From Spirochaetales bacterium (GTDB lineage Bacteria > Spirochaetota > Spirochaetia > Sphaerochaetales > Sphaerochaetaceae), in the NCBI GenBank assembly GCA_022784805.1, contig JALFYG010000252.1:1-7064 (forward strand): a stretch of DNA of 7,064 nt. Direction: 5' to 3'. How positions within the stretch are numbered: the first letter of the stretch is position 1; every line of letters begins with the position of its first letter. Below the pieces are notes generated by a model. The model saw nothing but the letters and a program-made list of their open reading frames with translations. It was not told the DNA's origin and searched no databases. A program made the position numbers and the translations under genes. Of the stretch, positions 1 to 5,737 are shown in pieces.

Positions 1-168
1 TGGGCTGACACCGTTTCCAAAGTAATAATGGACCCGGTATCCGCCGCAGCTGCAGTAAGCGTTGAGCGCGTAATAGCAATTACTCCTGATTGGAACGATA
101 TCATCTCTTCTGCATTAAATGGCGATGATATCTCTTTTGACTACACTCTCACTGTGCTTGAGAACTGA
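1..168 (+). CDS. C-terminal fragment of an unidentified protein
   Basis: Frame 1 is open from the left edge to a TGA at 166-168, giving 55 residues that end in LTVLEN. It is the only plus frame open across the first 114 bases. Its codons show the strong G-first, purine-N-pyrimidine bias of real coding sequence (many GCN, GTN, GAN and ATN codons), and a small hairpin with a T-run follows the stop. The peptide is rich in Ala, Val, Asp and Ser, with no Cys or His and no motif I recognise, so no function is proposed. The last 54 bases overlap the 3' end of the convergent TatD-family gene on the other strand. The start lies outside the window. Codons such as CGC, GCC and CCG are more common here than in the rest of the window, which may reflect a different gene history. 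Two minus-strand frames are also open over 1-114, so the call is only moderately secure. Confidence 0.45.
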   Translation, partial: WADTVSKVIMDPVSAAAAVSVERVIAITPDWNDIISSALNGDDISFDYTLTVLEN

Positions 169-894
169 GATAAAGTTCTCTTTTACCCTCTCTTCCAGTT
201 CTTCCTTGTCCACGCCTTTGATAGATGAGAGAAACTCCAAAGTATACTCTGTGTATTGAGGCATATTTGGTCTTCCTCTCATGGGAACAGGAGAGAGGTA
301 AGGCGCGTCTGTTTCAAATAGAATCCTATCCAAGGGGCAATAGATGGCGCTCTCTTTTATGTGTGAGTTTGCCTTGTATGTGACATTACCGGAAAAAGAA
401 AGATAAGCGCCTTTATCCAAAAGTTTTCTTGCGGTCTCTACTCCTGAGGAGAATGAGTGCATGATGGTTCTCTCCCCGAAGTGGGAGAGAAGAGACAATA
501 AGTCTTCGTCCGCATCCCTTGAGTGGACTATAAGAGCCAGGTCCAATTCTTTTGAGAGTTCTATCTCCCTGAGAAATAGTTCTCTTTGTTTCTCTATGGT
601 TCCATAGTTCCAATGCCTGTCGAAGCCGCACTCTCCGATGGCATCGGCTCCATACTCATCTATTTCTGCCATCAAATTGTTGATGATGACGTCGATGCTC
701 TCTTCCTTCTCCAGCATCCATGGGCCGGCACCCATACTCATCATTACGTCTCGTCGAGGCCCAACGAGTTTTATTCTTTCCTTTGCATCGTCTGGCTCTG
801 TGCCACACTCAAGGCCAAAGAAAGAAGAGGGGAGAGTAGTGTCCAATCCCCGTGCCGCCATAGATGTAATATGGAAATGTGAATCAAATATCAT
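115..894 (-). CDS. TatD-family metal-dependent hydrolase
   Basis: This is a predicted cytoplasmic TIM-barrel hydrolase of the TatD/YcfH/YjjV group. Characterised members are metal-dependent DNases or related phosphodiesterases; the substrate here is unknown. The expected ligands are present: H6 and H8 in DSHFH, E88 in AIGECGFD, H124 in LIVHSRDA, H146 in TIMHSFSS and D196 in FETDAPYL. The length of 259 residues is normal for the family. I start at the ATG (894-892), because family members begin with a short hydrophobic strand directly before DSHxH. An in-frame TTG two codons upstream (900) is possible but less likely. No Shine-Dalgarno sequence precedes the ATG. The usual GxHP segment reads GAGPW, losing a His that is not a ligand. 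The conserved fold ends near ENFISVLK (residues 239-246), and the last 13 residues form a tail overlapping the opposing gene at 1-168. The exact paralogue cannot be assigned. Confidence 0.9.
   Translation of the reverse strand: MIFDSHFHITSMAARGLDTTLPSSFFGLECGTEPDDAKERIKLVGPRRDVMMSMGAGPWMLEKEESIDVIINNLMAEIDEYGADAIGECGFDRHWNYGTIEKQRELFLREIELSKELDLALIVHSRDADEDLLSLLSHFGERTIMHSFSSGVETARKLLDKGAYLSFSGNVTYKANSHIKESAIYCPLDRILFETDAPYLSPVPMRGRPNMPQYTEYTLEFLSSIKGVDKEELEERVKENFISVLKHSESVVKRDIIAI
160..184 (+). terminator. Weak intrinsic-terminator-like hairpin
   Basis: GAGAAC (160-165) and GTTCTC (175-180) form a perfect 6-bp stem around a 9-nt loop that contains the TGA of the left-edge gene. TTTT follows at 181-184. 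The position, at the stop of a plus-strand gene, fits a terminator. The stem is short and has only three G-C pairs, and the whole element lies inside the 3' end of the TatD-family gene, so it could be chance. Confidence 0.25.
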
Positions 895-900
895 TGTCAA

Positions 901-928
901 AAGATACTACTATGGAAAAGAAAATCAA
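901..928 (-). promoter_or_regulatory. Candidate promoter of the TatD-family gene
   Basis: On the minus strand, TTGATT (928-923, four of six matches to TTGACA) is followed after 16 nt by TATCTT (906-901, four of six matches to TATAAT). The predicted transcription start falls at about 894, the A of the ATG. The absence of a Shine-Dalgarno sequence agrees with this, but both boxes are weak. Confidence 0.25.
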
Positions 929-954
929 AGCTATGGGTGTACTTTTTTCTCGAT

Positions 955-965
955 AGAAGGATAAT
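955..965 (+). promoter_or_regulatory. Ribosome binding site and possible -10 of the protease gene
   Basis: AGAAGGA (955-961) is a reasonable Shine-Dalgarno sequence, 10 nt before the ATG at 972, and supports that start. GATAAT (960-965, five of six matches to TATAAT) overlaps it. As a -10 box it would place the transcript start on the ATG itself, so the two roles are alternatives. Only a poor -35 (TGTACT, 938-943, 16-nt spacer) accompanies it, so the ribosome-site reading is preferred. Confidence 0.45.
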
Positions 966-971
966 CAAAGA

Positions 972-3491
972 ATGAGTAAGCATATAAAAAGATTCTTAGT
1001 CCTTATTATTACAACCCTTTGTGTCCTCTCCCTTTGGGCTGTGGAGACAAGAGTCGTGGATACCAAACACTTCAAGATCATCTATGATGAAAGGACTGAG
1101 AATGCCGCCACAGAAGTCTATAGCTTTGCTGAGAAAGCCTATGATGAGCTGGTTTCTTTGTTTGGAGAGGATCCCAAGCTCTATATGCCTATTTACATTG
1201 AGCCAGAAGAGAAGGACTACAATGCTTACTTCACATCCTTCCCTTATAACAGAATCGTAATCTATGACGCTCCCGTCTCCTCAACCTTGGATAACACGGA
1301 AAACACCCTCTACATGACATTCCTCCATGAGTTGACTCATGCCTTCACATTCTCTTTTAAAGATGGAATAGGAAAGACCCTTGTTTCAATCTTTGGTGAT
1401 TGGGCCAATGTCACGGTGGACCTTCATATGCTTCTCTTTATGCAGGAGGGTATATCTGTATACACAGAATCCCGAGACGGGGGAGGAAGACTTAATGATC
1501 CTTTCTTCTATACCCCTCTTATACAGGCAAAAATAGAAGGGAGAGACATATCATACATGGATGCTTCCGGAGGAAGAGACATAATGCCCTATGGTAATAT
1601 GTGGTATGTCTATGGCGGAGCATTTACCAAATGGATGGAAAAGAGATATGGGGAAAGAGATGTGGCAGCCTTCTATGTCAAGAACGCCAAGAATCTCCTT
1701 TCATTCCCTCAAAATGGATACTCCTCGACCTTTTCAAACAAACTATGGAATGATTGGGAGCGCTTCTTTGATGAAATAAAGGTTCCTTCTTCTTACTCTT
1801 ACCCCTACGTCATTACAGAAGAAAGCAGAGTCTACACAGATCTATGTGTAAATAACGGGGAGCTTTATGCTCTTTCATCCTCCAATGAAGCTCTAATAAA
1901 GGTAAATGATAAGGAAGAGAAGATGTTCTCCTTCTACTCCAATTCCCCTGACATGAGCATCAATGATCAGGGAGAGTTCCTTCTTCCATATGTCTCTGAA
2001 GAGATAAGTAATGTCTCCATCTATAGTGGAAGCGGTAAGAGGATAAAGAAATACGATGGATACTATGACGGCACATTCCTCTCCTCATGCTCCCTTCTTT
2101 TTGCCTCGACTATAGATAGAATATCTTATCTCTCGGTCATCAATGAAAACGATGAAGTGGAGGAGATGATCACTCTTGGGCGTGATGTGACCCTTCGTGA
2201 GTTTACACCCACATCAGAGGGAGTATTCTTCCTCCTCTCCAGAAAGGGGGAAGAGAAGATAGCTTACTTCAGTAACGACAGGAATCTATACCTCCTTGAT
2301 ACTCCTATATCACTTTATTTCCATTCCCTCTCTTCTTCCTCAAACCTTCTCTCATTCTCCTATATAGAGAAGGGTGAGGAAGGAAGCCTCGGCAGGTATG
2401 GAGAAATAGACATAGAGAAAATGGCTATCTTACTATCTGAGAAAGAGTTCTATGGAGGAATAAAGTACCCGGTAAGGGATGGAGAGAGAATATACTTTGT
2501 CTCTGAGTTCTTCGACCATAGTGCTATATCTGAGTATGAATATGATAGCCTCGAAGTAGTGGAAAAAGGGGAGTGTACCTTGGTGCCATATATGGTGGCT
2601 GAAGATGAGTATTCTTCCTTTGATATCAACGCCCTCTCTTCCCATTATGAATATACCTCCACCATGAATAAGGGTGCGTTGATGCCGATTTCTTTGACCA
2701 CATCTACCTTCTATAAACCCTCTGAATCAGTAGGCTTTTCCTGGTACACGGAAGACGCAACAGAGAATGTTTATCTATGGGCAAGCGCAGGATATGTTCC
2801 TAAAACAGACTCCTTGTTTTTCGGGGCATCTATGACTATCTCATCCCTTTCATTCTCTTTCTCTGGAGATGGAAACGCTTCATTCTTCAATTGGGAAAGC
2901 GATGTAGGGTTAGCTTTCTCATTCCCGCTTTCCCATAGCGGAGAGGTGGTGAAAGTCAAAGACATCATGGGATGGGTAAGTAAAAATGGAGACGGAAGAT
3001 TCCTTAATTATTTTTCACTTTCCTATGAGAACCAAAGAAAACATGGAATGGGACGCTACCATACTCTTGGCTGGGGAGTGAAGGGGGAGTTATTGAATCT
3101 CACTCCGGCTCTCACTCTATCCCTTACATTCCCTGGAATATTTCATTATGATCCTCTTTCCTCCTTGGACTACGCAGTTCCATTTAGTTTGGAAGCAAAA
3201 GTAGGATTGAAAAACACAAAGCTCACATCGACTTTCCATCTCTTGACCTATGAAATCCAGAAGAGCGTCAGATTCCTATCGTTGTATCTGATACACTTGG
3301 ATCTCTATTCAGAGAATACTTTTGATTGGATCTATAGAGAGGGATTATCGTCTACATATGGCCTTGGTCTTACAACAACCCTTTCTCCTATTCTTGGACA
3401 AATGTCGAGATTTCAAGTGGAAATTGGGGCGGGACTTAATTACAATAAGGAAACTGGAATAGAAGTTAAACTTGTTCTCGGGGCGTTTTGA
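972..3491 (+). CDS. Secreted gluzincin-type metalloprotease with predicted outer-membrane barrel
   Basis: This 839-residue exported protein has three apparent parts. Residues 1-23 form a signal peptide (KHIKR, a hydrophobic core, then LWA|VE). Residues about 25-265 resemble peptidase-MA-like gluzincins: HELTH (119-123) supplies two zinc His and the catalytic Glu, and the third ligand is probably E159 in FMQEGISVYTES. A YGGAFTKWMEKRYG segment typical of these domains follows. Residues about 280-555 are short beta-rich stretches suggesting a degenerate TolB/WD40-like propeller. From about 585 to the end, alternating aromatic and polar strands finish in VKLVLGAF, a terminal Phe like that of Bam-dependent outer-membrane proteins. 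A linker reading INALSSHYEYTS before MP resembles the junction seen in protease-propeller-barrel proteins of other diderms. It probably sits in the outer membrane with the protease domain in the periplasm or at the surface; orientation and substrate are unknown. The gene is coupled to the downstream alpha/beta hydrolase. Confidence 0.8.
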   Translation: MSKHIKRFLVLIITTLCVLSLWAVETRVVDTKHFKIIYDERTENAATEVYSFAEKAYDELVSLFGEDPKLYMPIYIEPEEKDYNAYFTSFPYNRIVIYDAPVSSTLDNTENTLYMTFLHELTHAFTFSFKDGIGKTLVSIFGDWANVTVDLHMLLFMQEGISVYTESRDGGGRLNDPFFYTPLIQAKIEGRDISYMDASGGRDIMPYGNMWYVYGGAFTKWMEKRYGERDVAAFYVKNAKNLLSFPQNGYSSTFSNKLWNDWERFFDEIKVPSSYSYPYVITEESRVYTDLCVNNGELYALSSSNEALIKVNDKEEKMFSFYSNSPDMSINDQGEFLLPYVSEEISNVSIYSGSGKRIKKYDGYYDGTFLSSCSLLFASTIDRISYLSVINENDEVEEMITLGRDVTLREFTPTSEGVFFLLSRKGEEKIAYFSNDRNLYLLDTPISLYFHSLSSSSNLLSFSYIEKGEEGSLGRYGEIDIEKMAILLSEKEFYGGIKYPVRDGERIYFVSEFFDHSAISEYEYDSLEVVEKGECTLVPYMVAEDEYSSFDINALSSHYEYTSTMNKGALMPISLTTSTFYKPSESVGFSWYTEDATENVYLWASAGYVPKTDSLFFGASMTISSLSFSFSGDGNASFFNWESDVGLAFSFPLSHSGEVVKVKDIMGWVSKNGDGRFLNYFSLSYENQRKHGMGRYHTLGWGVKGELLNLTPALTLSLTFPGIFHYDPLSSLDYAVPFSLEAKVGLKNTKLTSTFHLLTYEIQKSVRFLSLYLIHLDLYSENTFDWIYREGLSSTYGLGLTTTLSPILGQMSRFQVEIGAGLNYNKETGIEVKLVLGAF

Positions 3492-4417
3492 TGGTGTGGG
3501 TTTTAATTATTTTGTTGATTCTTGTTGTTATCGTTCTCATTTCAACCTTCTTTGTCTTCAGATTGATTTTTGGTTATAAGAAAGAGGGCGACCCAAGAGA
3601 GGTTTCAGATAATCCTCAGTACCAAGAGTTCAAGGATGAGACAGTCACACTTGTCACTGCATTAATGGAAAGACCCTATGAGAAGGTGTCTATAATCTCC
3701 CATGACGCTCTTCTTTTGAAGGGAAGATGGTATGAAGGGGAAAAGGATAAGCCTACAGCCATTCTTTGCCATGGCTATAGAGGTAGCGCCTACAGGGATT
3801 TCTGTGGAGGAAGCGCCCTGTTGTTTGAGAAGGGATGGAATGTTCTCATAATTGATGAAAGAACCCATGGAATGAGTGAAGGCAAGGCCATCACCTTCGG
3901 CATCAAAGAGAAATATGATGTTTCCGATTGGGTGAGATATGTAGAGGAAAGAAAGGGAAAGGAGAATGGAATATATCTCTTTGGCATCTCCATGGGAGCG
4001 GCTACTGTTCTTATGTCTTCCGCTATCCTTGATAAGAACACAGTGAAAGGAATCATTGCAGACTGCCCATACTCTTCCCCAACGGACATTATCGCCAAGG
4101 TAATGAGGGACGTTAAACTCAGTCCGACACTGTTGATGCCTGTGGTGAAGCTATCTGCTTTGATTTGGGGTAGGTTTAGTCTCAAGTGCCAGAGTGCAGC
4201 AGAAGCCGTTGAAAAGACAGATATTCCTATTCTCCTTATCCACGGCTTAGACGATAGATTTGTCCCTGATTATATGAGTAAGGAAATCTATGAGGCCAAT
4301 AAAGAGAAAGTAAGGTATGAGACATTCCCTCGTGCCGGCCACGGACTCTCCTTCATGGTCGATAACCAGCGCTATAGAAGAATAGTTGACGATTTTCTGG
4401 CTTCAACTGAGGGCTAA
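3491..4417 (+). CDS. Membrane-anchored alpha/beta hydrolase (YqkD-like)
   Basis: This is a 308-residue serine hydrolase of the alpha/beta fold, close in motif order to the B. subtilis YqkD-type family; the natural substrate is unknown. Numbering from the ATG, residues 2-28 form one long hydrophobic helix, probably a membrane anchor with the catalytic domain at residues 60-300. The oxyanion-region motif is CHGYRG (about 93-98). The nucleophile is Ser167 in GISMGA, the acid is probably Asp255 in HGLDDRFVP, and the base is His284 in RAGHGLSF. Other family hallmarks are IDERTHGMSEG, ITFGIKEKYDV and IIADCPYSSP. The ATG shares its A with the TGA of the protease gene (TGATG), implying translational coupling; a TTG one codon upstream is the alternative start. 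No good Shine-Dalgarno sequence is visible. The stop overlaps that of the convergent acetyltransferase gene. The pairing suggests a role at the envelope, which is inference. Confidence 0.88.
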   Translation: MVWVLIILLILVVIVLISTFFVFRLIFGYKKEGDPREVSDNPQYQEFKDETVTLVTALMERPYEKVSIISHDALLLKGRWYEGEKDKPTAILCHGYRGSAYRDFCGGSALLFEKGWNVLIIDERTHGMSEGKAITFGIKEKYDVSDWVRYVEERKGKENGIYLFGISMGAATVLMSSAILDKNTVKGIIADCPYSSPTDIIAKVMRDVKLSPTLLMPVVKLSALIWGRFSLKCQSAAEAVEKTDIPILLIHGLDDRFVPDYMSKEIYEANKEKVRYETFPRAGHGLSFMVDNQRYRRIVDDFLASTEG

Positions 4418-4851
4418 GACTTCAAAAGCTTTACTTCAGTCATCTTTTTGTTTATCACTTTTTCTTCTGTTATTACGTACCCTCTTTTTTCATAGAAAGA
4501 GATGGCTTTTCTGTTATCTTTACGGCACCAAAGAAAGGGAGACGAAGAAATAATTCTTTCAGCAAAAGATAGAAGCTCTGAGCCTATTCCCTTTCTCTCC
4601 ATTTCTGGGTGGACATATAGCGTCGATATCTCATTTTCTCTTATAGATATGACCCCAAGAGGCTCTGGACTGAGATAAAGATAGAATTTCCATCCTTCTT
4701 TTATGGCTGCCCTTATCTTTTCTTCCATTACTTCCGGGCTATGAATCATTAAAAAAGAATTACTGCAGATCTCTCTATGACTCTCTATCCAAGAGACACT
4801 ATAGACTTCTGCAGCTTCTTTTATGTTTTCTGATTTGACTTCTTTAATCAT
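4414..4851 (-). CDS. GNAT-family N-acetyltransferase
   Basis: This 145-residue protein is a predicted cytoplasmic acetyltransferase using acetyl-CoA; the acceptor is unknown. The N-terminal strand and helix (IKEVKSENIKEAAEVYSVSW) are typical of the fold. Motif A is ISTLYVHPEMERKGIGSELLSFAE (75-98 approximately), with the CoA pyrophosphate loop at ERKGIG (85-90). Glu stands where Gln or Arg is usual in the Q/R-x-x-G-x-G/A pattern. Motif B is present as the CRKDNRKAISFYEKRGY segment (109-125). The length is normal for a single-domain member. The ATG (4851-4849) lies in an ATGA overlap with the upstream metallo-beta-lactamase-fold gene, with no Shine-Dalgarno sequence of its own, so expression probably depends on coupling. 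Its TAG stop overlaps the TAA of the convergent hydrolase gene. Possible acceptors are small molecules or protein N-termini; nothing in the sequence decides between them. Confidence 0.85.
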   Translation of the reverse strand: MIKEVKSENIKEAAEVYSVSWIESHREICSNSFLMIHSPEVMEEKIRAAIKEGWKFYLYLSPEPLGVISIRENEISTLYVHPEMERKGIGSELLSFAERIISSSPFLWCRKDNRKAISFYEKRGYVITEEKVINKKMTEVKLLKS

Positions 4852-5651
4852 AGAATAAATGACTCTCTGTCATCAGGAACATATACGTTTCCAGTAAAGT
4901 ATTCCTTTGCTTCTTTTGTGTAACGCTCCTTTCTTGTGGTGAGAGTCTTGTCTTCTGTATGGTATAGAATCAGATTCTTCACCCCTAAGCTTTCTGCAAG
5001 CTTAGCAGCATCCAAAGCTGTGCTATGGTGCTTCTCATAAGGCTTAAATCTCTCCCTGTCTTCATAGGTGCAGAAGGCTTCATGAGTCATCCAATCAGCG
5101 TTTCTTGCCTTATCGTAGTTCTGCTCCAACAATGGTTCGTCACCTGGATCTACCAGAACCTTTCCGTTCTCATATTCCATCCTGAAGCCGAACTGCTTCA
5201 TCTTTGTGGAGCCGATGTCGAAGACAGTGAACTTGTTTCCGATTATTGTCCTCTCGTCTCCGTCTTCGTGGACAGAGAATAAGATTCTCTCTCCAATGAG
5301 GGATGATACTTTCTTTGTGAGAATAGTCTTTGAAACATAGATAAGGAATTCAGCCAACTCTTTATGGGTATAGATGGTGAGAGTTCCATCCATCTTTCCC
5401 TTGTTCATTGTCTCTCCGATTCTTCTAATAAGCCATAGAACACCAAAGATATGGTCAGTATGGGCATGGGTGACAAATATATGGTGAATGCTGGACAACT
5501 CGATATTCTCATTTTCCAATATCTTGAATATGCCGTTTCCGCCACCTGCATCAACAAGCAGAATCCCATTCTCGTTCTCAATTGTAAGACAAGTGTTGTA
5601 ACACTCAACAGCCTGAGCGTTACCTGTTCCAAGTATTCTTAGTTTAGTCAT
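4848..5651 (-). CDS. Metallo-beta-lactamase-fold hydrolase (RNase Z-like group)
   Basis: This 267-residue cytoplasmic hydrolase has the metallo-beta-lactamase fold and is arranged like RNase Z and ElaC relatives. The metal motif is THAHTDHIFG with H62, H64, D66 and H67. VLVDPGDEP holds the bridging Asp (D171). DWMTHEAF (187-193) and HHSTALDAAKLAE (208-220) are the usual RNase Z-like helices, and LILYHTED supplies H231 as the last ligand. The segment that normally carries the remaining His before a Q-x-GF motif reads FDIGSTKMKQFGF (145-157) and contains no His. It is probably not a tRNase Z: it is short, and the exosite arm is not recognisable, so the substrate is left open. The ATG at 5651 follows the LRILGTG family pattern immediately, and no Shine-Dalgarno sequence precedes it. 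A good promoter sits directly upstream. It is first in a two-gene unit with the acetyltransferase, with a 4-base ATGA overlap. Confidence 0.87.
   Translation of the reverse strand: MTKLRILGTGNAQAVECYNTCLTIENENGILLVDAGGGNGIFKILENENIELSSIHHIFVTHAHTDHIFGVLWLIRRIGETMNKGKMDGTLTIYTHKELAEFLIYVSKTILTKKVSSLIGERILFSVHEDGDERTIIGNKFTVFDIGSTKMKQFGFRMEYENGKVLVDPGDEPLLEQNYDKARNADWMTHEAFCTYEDRERFKPYEKHHSTALDAAKLAESLGVKNLILYHTEDKTLTTRKERYTKEAKEYFTGNVYVPDDRESFIL
4985..5005. repeat. Perfect inverted repeat inside a coding region
   Basis: CTAAGCTT (4985-4992) and AAGCTTAG (4998-5005) are perfect complements around the 5-nt loop TCTGC. The repeat lies in the metallo-beta-lactamase-fold gene over the codons for AKLAESLG. 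No T-run follows on either strand, so it is not a normal intrinsic terminator. It may simply reflect the codons used, or it may form a hairpin in the mRNA. Confidence 0.5.
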
Positions 5652-5657
5652 AAGGCA

Positions 5658-5686
5658 ATCATAATAGGAATCAAAACTTTTGTCTA
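5658..5686 (-). promoter_or_regulatory. Promoter of the metallo-beta-lactamase/acetyltransferase pair
   Basis: On the minus strand, TAGACA (5686-5681, five of six matches to TTGACA) is separated by exactly 17 nt from TATGAT (5663-5658, five of six matches to TATAAT). With standard spacing the transcript would begin at 5651, the A of the start codon. The absence of a Shine-Dalgarno sequence fits a leaderless mRNA. The -35 lies on the same bases as the best upstream element for the divergent SPFH gene. Confidence 0.5.
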
Positions 5687-5711
5687 AAAATACTGTACTT
5701 TAGTGTATAAT
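5680..5711 (+). promoter_or_regulatory. Promoter of the SPFH/zinc-ribbon unit
   Basis: TATAAT (5706-5711) is a consensus -10 box, about 26 nt before the start codon, giving a short leader of around 20 nt that contains the ribosome site. The -35 is weak: TTGTCT (5680-5685) matches four of six positions but sits 20 nt away, longer than ideal. That element overlaps the -35 of the divergent promoter, so the two may compete or be regulated together. Confidence 0.45.
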
Positions 5712-5728
5712 TATTTCGATTGAAATAT

Positions 5729-5733
5729 GGAGG
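5729..5733 (+). promoter_or_regulatory. Ribosome binding site of the SPFH gene
   Basis: GGAGG ends 4 nt before the ATG at 5738. It decides the start in favour of this ATG over the in-frame TTG at 5720, which lies upstream of the site and has no ribosome site of its own. Confidence 0.75.
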
Positions 5734-5737
5734 ATAT

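Noticed and set aside
1..114. Open minus-strand frames at the left edge, one with an ATG near 105 (MISFQSGVIAIT) and one Cys/Tyr-rich frame following the TatD stop
   Set aside because: The plus frame has much stronger coding codon bias and continues to a stop followed by a hairpin. The minus frames have no ribosome site and an unusual composition.
97..132. Inverted repeat GATATCATC / GATGATATC
   Set aside because: The 9-bp arms are A+T-rich, the loop is 18 nt and no T-run follows. It is not convincing as a terminator, and I see no integrase or other sign of an attachment site.
586..964. Two plus-strand open frames opposite the TatD gene
   Set aside because: They are antisense shadows: TatD has a complete set of family motifs, and these frames contain no recognisable domain.
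2433..2968. Minus-strand open frames inside the protease gene
   Set aside because: They are short, lack ribosome sites and lie opposite a clear long coding sequence.
3662..4185. Minus-strand open frames inside the alpha/beta hydrolase gene
   Set aside because: The hydrolase strand carries the full catalytic triad and family motifs, so the antisense frames are by-products.
4425..4432. AAAGCTTT palindrome just past the hydrolase stop, considered as a terminator
   Set aside because: It has no loop and no G+C-rich stem. The nearby TGAAG copies are direct, not inverted, so no stable hairpin forms.
5720..5722. TTG as the start of the SPFH gene
   Set aside because: The GGAGG ribosome site lies after it, directly before the ATG at 5738, and the family N-terminus begins MGLIK.
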